From: Alphaproteobacteria bacterium | Lineage (GTDB): Bacteria > Pseudomonadota > Alphaproteobacteria > Sphingomonadales > Emcibacteraceae | Direction of reading: 5' to 3' | DNA: 11,563 nt | Assembly (NCBI GenBank): GCA_013152615.1 | Contig: JAADGA010000271.1 | Span: 1 to 11,563, forward strand | Part shown: piece after piece, positions 6,965 through 11,563 of the stretch | How the letters are laid out: each line of letters opens with the position of its first letter | Numbering within the stretch: the stretch's first letter is position 1 | Position numbers and translations under genes: made by a program | Notes under the pieces: generated by a model | The model's database searches: none | The model's input: only the letters and a program-made list of their open reading frames with translations | Told to the model about the DNA's origin: nothing

Positions 6965-8566
6965 TTATATCTTTAATGTGGTCGGGCGTCTCTTTATCAC
7001 CCAGGTAGAGATTATCAAATGTGACAGCCCAACCGCCGTAAACATGGAGGTCGCAATCCCGATAGCCAGCGTTACCGCAAATCCCTTGATCGGACCGGAG
7101 CCGAACTGGAACAGGATAATAGCGGCAATAAACGTGGTAACATTGGCATCGACAATGGTGCCAAAAGCTTTCTCAAAGCCAATATCGAGTGCCGACAGCA
7201 CCGTTCGACCATTTCTTAATTCCTCCCGCACCCGTTCGAAAATCAACACATTGGCGTCCACCGCCATCCCGACGGTCAGCACAATCCCGGCAACCCCCGG
7301 CATGGTCAGGGTCGCCCCCAACGCCGTAAGCAGGCCGAAAATAAGGAAAATATTTATCAGCAGGGCGAAGTCAGCCACCAGTCCAAAGGCCCCGTAACTG
7401 AGGATAATATAGCCCATAACAGCGAGCAGCCCGATGATAGAGGCAATTTTCCCCGCCTTGATATTATCAGAGCCAAGATCAGGACCAACCGTCCTTTCCT
7501 CGACCACTGTCAGCCGCGCGGGCAACGCCCCGGCCCGAAGCAACAGGCCAAGCTCGCCAGCGCTTTCAACCGTGAAGTTACCGGTAATAATCCCCGATCC
7601 GCCCAAAATAGCGGTCTGGATATTCGGGGCGCTGATAACCTCGTTATCCAGAATGATGGCAAAGCGGTGATTGATATTCCTGCGGGTGACATCGGCAAAT
7701 TTCTTGCCGCCGACCCGGTCGAAACGGAAACTGACCACGGGCCGGTTATCCTGATCATAGCTCAATCCGGCATCAACCAGATTTTCCCCGGTCAGGATTT
7801 TACGTTTGCTGACCACCAGACTGGTTGGTCCCCCGGGGCTAAGCTCGCTCGCCGCCATGGGATAACGCGCGTAGCCCGGCGGCACCCGGTCATTCGGACC
7901 AATCGATTCGTTAACCAGTTGAAAGGATAATTTGGCGGTTTTACCAATAATATCTTTCAGTTTCTGCGGATTATCGAAACCCGGAACCTGTATCAGAATA
8001 CGCCCGGTGCCCTGTTGCTGAATATTCGGTTCTGTGGTGCCCATACCATCGACACGCCGTCTGATAACCTCTATCGACTGGCTGATAATATCATTACTGC
8101 GGATCACCAGTCCCTTTTCAGTCAGGCCAACCACGATGATTCCATCGGTCCCGACCTTGTAATTTATATCCGGCACCCCACGCTGGGTCAGCGATGAACC
8201 AAGTTTCTCAACCGTACCGGCAATGACTTTCATGGCTTCTGCGGTCTGGCTTTTATTTCTCAGATTGATATAAATGGAATTATTGCGAATGACGCTGCGC
8301 AGAATGATCTTCTGGCGCCGCAGCGCGTCCCGGATATCCCCGCGTTTCGATTCGAGCTTTTCTTTACGAACCTCTGACAGATCCGCCTGCATCAACAGAT
8401 AAACCCCGCCCTGCAGGTCAAGGCCGAGCGTGACCTTGCCCTTTGGTAAAAAATCCGGATAATCTTTAAGCTGGGCATTGGTCAGCAGATTCGGTACCGC
8501 CATCAGAATACCCAGCAACGACAGTGAAATAATCAGAATTTTCTTCCAGCGGGGATAATTTAACAT
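6965..8566 (-). CDS. secD: Protein translocase subunit SecD
   Basis: SecD is the partner of SecF in proton-driven late steps of protein export. The 533-aa product has a first helix (about 9-28), the LGLDLQGG motif (47-54), a large periplasmic P1 domain (about 55-370) and five C-terminal helices containing GMAVDANVLIFERVREE (433-449) and FEKAFGTIVDANVTT (464-478), all typical of SecD. It is separate from secF rather than fused. The start at ATG 8564-8566 lies 13 bases after the yajC stop, with only a weak Shine-Dalgarno (CGGCAGAA), which suggests coupling to yajC translation. There is no sign of damage. Confidence 0.98.
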   Translation of the reverse strand: MLNYPRWKKILIISLSLLGILMAVPNLLTNAQLKDYPDFLPKGKVTLGLDLQGGVYLLMQADLSEVRKEKLESKRGDIRDALRRQKIILRSVIRNNSIYINLRNKSQTAEAMKVIAGTVEKLGSSLTQRGVPDINYKVGTDGIIVVGLTEKGLVIRSNDIISQSIEVIRRRVDGMGTTEPNIQQQGTGRILIQVPGFDNPQKLKDIIGKTAKLSFQLVNESIGPNDRVPPGYARYPMAASELSPGGPTSLVVSKRKILTGENLVDAGLSYDQDNRPVVSFRFDRVGGKKFADVTRRNINHRFAIILDNEVISAPNIQTAILGGSGIITGNFTVESAGELGLLLRAGALPARLTVVEERTVGPDLGSDNIKAGKIASIIGLLAVMGYIILSYGAFGLVADFALLINIFLIFGLLTALGATLTMPGVAGIVLTVGMAVDANVLIFERVREELRNGRTVLSALDIGFEKAFGTIVDANVTTFIAAIILFQFGSGPIKGFAVTLAIGIATSMFTAVGLSHLIISTWVIKRRPTTLKI

Positions 8567-8579
8567 TTTTTCTGCCGTA

Positions 8580-8921
8580 TCATTTTTTGGCTATAGTATC
8601 ATTGGCCGGCGCCGGTTTGCCAACCACTGTCGAAATTGTTGACCGGATGATCTTGATCTTGACCCCGGGGGCAATTTCAAGCTCGATCTCCTTATCGTCG
8701 ATTACCTTGGAAACCTTGGCAACAATCCCGCCCGACGTGATGACATGATCACCGCGCCGCAAGGCTGAAACCATGGCCTTATGTTCCTTTGCCCGCTTTT
8801 GCTGGGGCCGGACCATCAGGAAGTACATGACCGCAATAACAAGGATAATCGGGATGAACTGCCCAATGGCGCTTCCTCCTATTCCCCCTGCGGTCTCGGC
8901 GAAGGCTTGTGATATAAACAT
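8580..8921 (-). CDS. yajC: Preprotein translocase subunit YajC
   Basis: YajC is a small inner-membrane protein that associates with SecDF. The 113-aa product has a short N-terminal segment (MFISQAFAETAGG), one membrane helix (about 22-38, FIPIILVIAVMYFLMV), then the family motif VRPQQKRAKEH and a compact cytoplasmic domain with LRRGDHVITSGGIVAKV and a C-terminal extension. It is the first gene of the secDF operon. The Shine-Dalgarno AAGGA lies about eight bases before ATG 8921, and a promoter is visible upstream. Confidence 0.97.
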   Translation of the reverse strand: MFISQAFAETAGGIGGSAIGQFIPIILVIAVMYFLMVRPQQKRAKEHKAMVSALRRGDHVITSGGIVAKVSKVIDDKEIELEIAPGVKIKIIRSTISTVVGKPAPANDTIAKK

Positions 8922-8952
8922 ATATTTTCCTTATGAAACTTTCAAAAGCAGC

Positions 8953-8980
8953 ACTATACAGGCCACCGATATTTTTTCAA
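8953..8980 (-). promoter_or_regulatory. Promoter of the yajC-secD-secF-Mth938 operon
   Basis: On the minus strand, TTGAAA (8980-8975) and TATAGT (8958-8953) are separated by 16 bp; each matches the housekeeping sigma consensus at five of six positions. Transcription would start near 8946, about 25 bases before the yajC ATG. The region is shared with the divergent ATPase gene, for which I could not find an equally good promoter. Confidence 0.6.
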
Positions 8981-9066
8981 CTTCAAAGGCATATAGGCAA
9001 ATTTCGGTGCGATGACAAGACTCTTATCTGTTTATTATCGGCTTTTCATATGATAAGGAATCAGGA

Positions 9067-9936
9067 ATGACCAGAAATAATGATACCATCAGCCTGAAAC
9101 GCATTGCCGATGCCCTCGAAAGACTGGCACCGGCCAAAAATCCACTGCCGGATTTACATCTGGCCAACGCCTTTGTCTGGAATATAGCCCCCGATCGGCT
9201 GACCCCGGTCAGCACGGTTAATTACGTTGACCTTGACCTGTTGCAGGGGATTGACCATGTCCGCGCTATCCTCGAACGCAACAGCCGCCAGTTTGCCGCC
9301 GGTTTTCCGGCCAACAACGCCCTGCTGTGGGGGGCCAGAGGCATGGGCAAAAGCTCTCTGGTCAAGGCGGTTCATGCCAGAATATGTCAGGAAGGTACCA
9401 TAGCGCCGCCAATCCTGATTGAAATTCACCGGGAGGATATTTGCTCCCTGCCCCGGCTGCTGGCCCTGCTGGCGGCGGGAAATGCTGCTGCTGACCGGCG
9501 GATTATGCTGTTTTGTGATGATTTGTCTTTTGATGGCACTGACAACAGTTATAAATCACTCAAAGCCGTGCTTGAAGGCGGGATTGAGGGTCGGCCTGAG
9601 AATATTATTTTCTATGCGACCTCAAACCGGCGCCACCTCATGCCGCGCGATATGATCGAGAATGAACGCTCAACCGCGATAAATCCGGCAGAATCAGTCG
9701 AGGAAAAAGTTTCACTCTCCGACAGATTCGGCCTGTGGCTCGGCTTTCATAGCTGCTCGCAGGATGATTATCTGTCAATAGTCTATGGCTATATGGATCA
9801 TTTCGGCCTTGACCTTGACCGGGAGGATGTCCGTTCGCAGGCGCTCGAATGGTCCCGCACCCGGGGTGCCAGATCCGGACGGGTCGCGTGGCAATTCATT
9901 CAGGACCTTGCCGGACGTCATAAAATCAACCTCTGA
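9067..9936 (+). CDS. DUF815-family AAA+ ATPase
   Basis: The 289-aa product is a P-loop ATPase of the DUF815 (COG2607) family. Walker A is GARGMGKSS (89-97), Walker B is IMLFCDDLSF (146-155), the sensor-1 region is FYATSNRRHLMP (182-193), and SLSDRFGLWLGFH (216-228) is a family hallmark. The N-terminal 80 residues are helical, and the C-terminus (about 229-289) forms the small AAA lid with RSGRVAWQF. The cellular role of this family is not established; its members are found beside NlpD/M23 and Sec genes, as here. ATG 9067 has AAGGA seven bases upstream. The gene is divergent from yajC and converges on the NlpD-like gene across a heptamer repeat. Confidence 0.93.
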   Translation: MTRNNDTISLKRIADALERLAPAKNPLPDLHLANAFVWNIAPDRLTPVSTVNYVDLDLLQGIDHVRAILERNSRQFAAGFPANNALLWGARGMGKSSLVKAVHARICQEGTIAPPILIEIHREDICSLPRLLALLAAGNAAADRRIMLFCDDLSFDGTDNSYKSLKAVLEGGIEGRPENIIFYATSNRRHLMPRDMIENERSTAINPAESVEEKVSLSDRFGLWLGFHSCSQDDYLSIVYGYMDHFGLDLDREDVRSQALEWSRTRGARSGRVAWQFIQDLAGRHKINL

Positions 9937-9945
9937 TACCGGCCC

Positions 9946-10022
9946 ATAACCCGGGACCCAGAATCCAAAATCCAGAATCCGAAATCCAGAATCCGAAATC
10001 CAGAATCCGGGACTCATAACCC
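9946..10022. repeat. Array of eleven 7-bp units between convergent genes
   Basis: From 9946 to 10022 the sequence divides exactly into eleven heptamers, most ending in ATCC. The core is AGAATCC alternating with AAAATCC or GAAATCC (9960-10008). It is flanked on each side by a GGGACCC or GGGACTC unit and then by ATAACCC. The order of unit types is nearly the same read from either end (A B C D C E C E C B' A), and the outer CATAACCC copies form an 8-bp direct repeat. The last units overlap the end of the NlpD-like gene (TGA at 10014-10016). No transposase or attachment core is seen. Confidence 0.9.
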
Positions 10023-11000
10023 AAGATATTTTACCGGATTGACGGCACGCGCGCCCTTGCGTAGTTCAAAATGAAGCTGCGGACGGTTGACCCCGCCCGA
10101 CTGGCCGACCCGGGCGATTACCCGTCCACGCTTTACCGATTGGCCCTTGCGCACCAGAATAGCCGAATTATGGGCATAGGCCGTAAGCCAGCCATGACGG
10201 TGCCTGATCAATATTAAATTACCAAACCCCCTGATTTTATGGCCGGTATAGACCACAATCCCGCTTTCCGCCGCCCGAACATAGCTGCCGGCTCTGGCGG
10301 CGATATTGATGCCATCATTGTGATAGCCCTTATTCTTTGGCCCGAATGCCGACAGGATTCTACCCCTGACCGGCCACATAAATCCTTTACCGCTTCGGGG
10401 CGGCGGCAGCAGAACCCGTTTTCTGCTGTGGGCCGATGGGGCAGGAAGGCCGCCGGGAACCTTCAGCCTCTGCCCTATGGTCAGGATATAGGGCCATTTC
10501 AGACCGTTCAGACGGGTAAAAGTAGTCATATCAACCCGGTATCTTCGCGACAGGCTGTACACCGTGTCCGCCTTTACCACCCGGTGAATAGCCACGGCGG
10601 GGCTTTTCAGCCTTTGGCCCGGATGTAAAAGATAGGGCGGCCTCAGGCGATTAACCCTGATGATCGCGCGGACGGTAACGCCGTACCGCCGGGAAAGCGC
10701 ATATATAGTATCGCCCTTGTGGATTATGATAATATTACCCTTGCGGGCTGTGATAATTTTTCCCTTGCGAGCTGTGATAATTTTGCCCCGGGCGTTGTCA
10801 ATCCGCTTTCGCGGTGGTTTTGGCTTGTCGCGCGGCACCGGAATGGGAAACGGCGAATTTCTGGCCCGTTTCTGAACCGAATAGCCATATTGAAACCGCG
10901 TACCATCGGAATACCCCGCCTGACAAGCGGCCAAAATTCCGGAAACTGCCAGCCCCGTCATAATTATCAACAGTTTCCTGAATATATTCATATCGCCCAT
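10014..11000 (-). CDS. LysM-LysM-M23 lipoprotein, NlpD/DipM-like, probably a non-catalytic amidase activator
   Basis: The 328-aa product has a lipoprotein signal peptide with lipobox LAAC (Cys26), a basic proline-rich linker, three 8-residue repeats (about 71-94), two LysM domains (about 92-133 and 138-181) and a C-terminal M23/LytM domain (about 210-325). LysM binds peptidoglycan. The M23 part matches Escherichia coli NlpD closely in GFGNLILIRH, YAHN, VRKGQSVKRG and LHFELRKG..VNPVKYL. Zinc ligands known from LytM are mostly replaced: HxxxD is NDGIN (228-232) and the HxH motif is QLH (308-310). It should therefore activate cell-wall amidases during division rather than cut peptidoglycan itself; this is inferred from NlpD and EnvC. 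ATG 11000 gives MGDMNIF; ATG 10991 (MNIFRK) is an equally good start. pcm lies 35 bases upstream, so they are probably co-transcribed. Confidence 0.93.
   Translation of the reverse strand: MGDMNIFRKLLIIMTGLAVSGILAACQAGYSDGTRFQYGYSVQKRARNSPFPIPVPRDKPKPPRKRIDNARGKIITARKGKIITARKGNIIIIHKGDTIYALSRRYGVTVRAIIRVNRLRPPYLLHPGQRLKSPAVAIHRVVKADTVYSLSRRYRVDMTTFTRLNGLKWPYILTIGQRLKVPGGLPAPSAHSRKRVLLPPPRSGKGFMWPVRGRILSAFGPKNKGYHNDGINIAARAGSYVRAAESGIVVYTGHKIRGFGNLILIRHRHGWLTAYAHNSAILVRKGQSVKRGRVIARVGQSGGVNRPQLHFELRKGARAVNPVKYLGL
10714..10785. repeat. Three 24-bp tandem units inside the NlpD-like gene
   Basis: Units 10714-10737, 10738-10761 and 10762-10785 each begin CCCTTG on the + strand; the last two match at 22 of 24 bases. 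They encode three 8-residue copies of the type KGKIITAR, the final one passing into the first LysM strand (KGNIIIIHKGDTIYAL). A decayed fourth copy may follow at 10786. Confidence 0.9.
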
Positions 11001-11035
11001 AGGGCCAGTGTAAAAAGACTGTCCGCCAAGATCAA

Positions 11036-11563
11036 CTACGAATCATGAACGATGCCGGACAGGAGCGGAACAAATTTAACCGGCAGCAGTTTTTCCTGCC
11101 GGAAATTATCGCCGTCCCGGGTAAGCCGGATGATATGCTGAATTTCCCCCTGAACCCCGACCGGAATAACCATAATGCCGCCGTCTTTCAACTGTTGCGG
11201 CAGATTTTCAGGGATTTCTGCCGCCGCCGCCGTCACTATAATCCGGTCAAACGGTGCCTGCTCCGGCCAGCCCTTGATGCCGTTACCGAATAATGTGGTG
11301 ATATTGAAAATACCGAGTTGTACGAAGATCTTTTCGGCCGCTTTCAATAACAGCAAATGACGCTCGATCGTGAACAGGCGGCGGCATAACCGCGCCAGAA
11401 CCACCGCCTGATAGCCGGACCCGGTGCCGACCTCAAGCACAATATGTTTTTTGGTCAGCTTCAGAAGGCTGGTCATATAGGCCACGATATAGGGCTGGCT
11501 GATGGTTTGGCCGCTGTCAATCGGCAGGGCGGCATTCTCATAGGCCTGACGGCGCAGGGCTTT
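11036..11563 (-). CDS. pcm: Protein-L-isoaspartate O-methyltransferase, 5' end outside window
   Basis: Pcm transfers a methyl group from S-adenosylmethionine to isoaspartyl residues to start repair of aged proteins. The visible 175 residues run in from the window's right edge. SGQTISQPYIVAYM, the substrate-side motif, is followed by the AdoMet motif I VLEVGTGSGYQAVVLARL, then FDRIIVTAAAAEIPENLPQQLKDGGIMVIPVG, and the protein ends at TAG 11036-11038. Only about 30-45 N-terminal residues are missing relative to usual family size. The GTG at 11485 is internal. It precedes the NlpD-like gene by 35 bases on the same strand, matching the common proteobacterial pcm-nlpD order. Confidence 0.95.
   Translation of the reverse strand, partial: KALRRQAYENAALPIDSGQTISQPYIVAYMTSLLKLTKKHIVLEVGTGSGYQAVVLARLCRRLFTIERHLLLLKAAEKIFVQLGIFNITTLFGNGIKGWPEQAPFDRIIVTAAAAEIPENLPQQLKDGGIMVIPVGVQGEIQHIIRLTRDGDNFRQEKLLPVKFVPLLSGIVHDS

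Noticed and set aside
9775..10017. Minus-strand reading frame with FWISDSGFRILDFGFW-type repeats
   Set aside because: It is the translation of the heptamer array plus the antisense of the ATPase gene, not a plausible protein.
9937..10022. CRISPR array or attachment site at the heptamer repeats
   Set aside because: There are no spacers of CRISPR size, no cas genes, no integrase and no tRNA end; the 8-bp flanking repeats are themselves part of the heptamer series.
2..11563. Accessory island, prophage or defence system
   Set aside because: Almost all genes are core functions in a familiar alphaproteobacterial order, with no mobile-element genes and no obvious compositional break.

Overview
The window looks like chromosomal core DNA of an alphaproteobacterium. 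Three things suggest this: a TrmFO tRNA methyltransferase; the gene neighbourhood pcm, NlpD-like M23 protein, DUF815 ATPase, yajC-secD-secF, Mth938-like protein, squalene/phytoene-synthase-like protein, trmFO; and UvrA sequence details ([25 protein letters not shown]). A genus cannot be assigned from this sequence alone. No insertion sequence, phage gene, CRISPR array, tRNA or rRNA was seen.

Layout. Positions 2-2239 (+) hold the last ~745 codons of uvrA (excision repair); its N-terminus lies before the window. A 232-base gap follows, with a perfect -10 box, a small nested stem-loop and a perfect 10-bp rho-independent terminator, so it could encode a short RNA or a leader. Next is trmFO (2472-3836, +). 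It converges on, and overlaps by 14 bp, a squalene/phytoene-synthase-fold gene (3823-4626, -) that lacks the catalytic aspartates and resembles the complex I assembly factor NDUFAF6. A structured AT-rich gap (4627-4838) leads into a two-gene + strand unit: an easily missed 49-aa single-helix membrane protein (4839-4988), and a 161-aa PuuD-type membrane protein (5003-5488) whose Shine-Dalgarno overlaps the small gene's stop codon.

A 12-bp hairpin at 5540-5575 ends this unit and also the opposing minus-strand operon, which is transcribed from a recognisable promoter at about 8953-8980: yajC, secD, secF, then a Mth938-like (NDUFAF3-like) gene. The Sec accessory complex SecDF-YajC therefore sits beside homologues of two mitochondrial complex I assembly factors, which fits a shared role in membrane-complex biogenesis. 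Divergent from yajC is a DUF815 AAA+ ATPase (9067-9936, +). It converges on a LysM-LysM-M23 lipoprotein of NlpD type (10014-11000, -) that lacks most zinc ligands and is probably an amidase activator. Upstream of that is pcm (11036-11563, -), cut by the window end.

A recurring oddity is short tandem duplication. Five arrays lie in 11.5 kb: 12 bp x2 and 24 bp x3 inside genes, and 16 bp x3, 13 bp x2 and 7 bp x11 at gene ends. The least explained elements are the heptamer array, the translationally coupled microprotein and PuuD-like pair, and the candidate leader or small RNA before trmFO.
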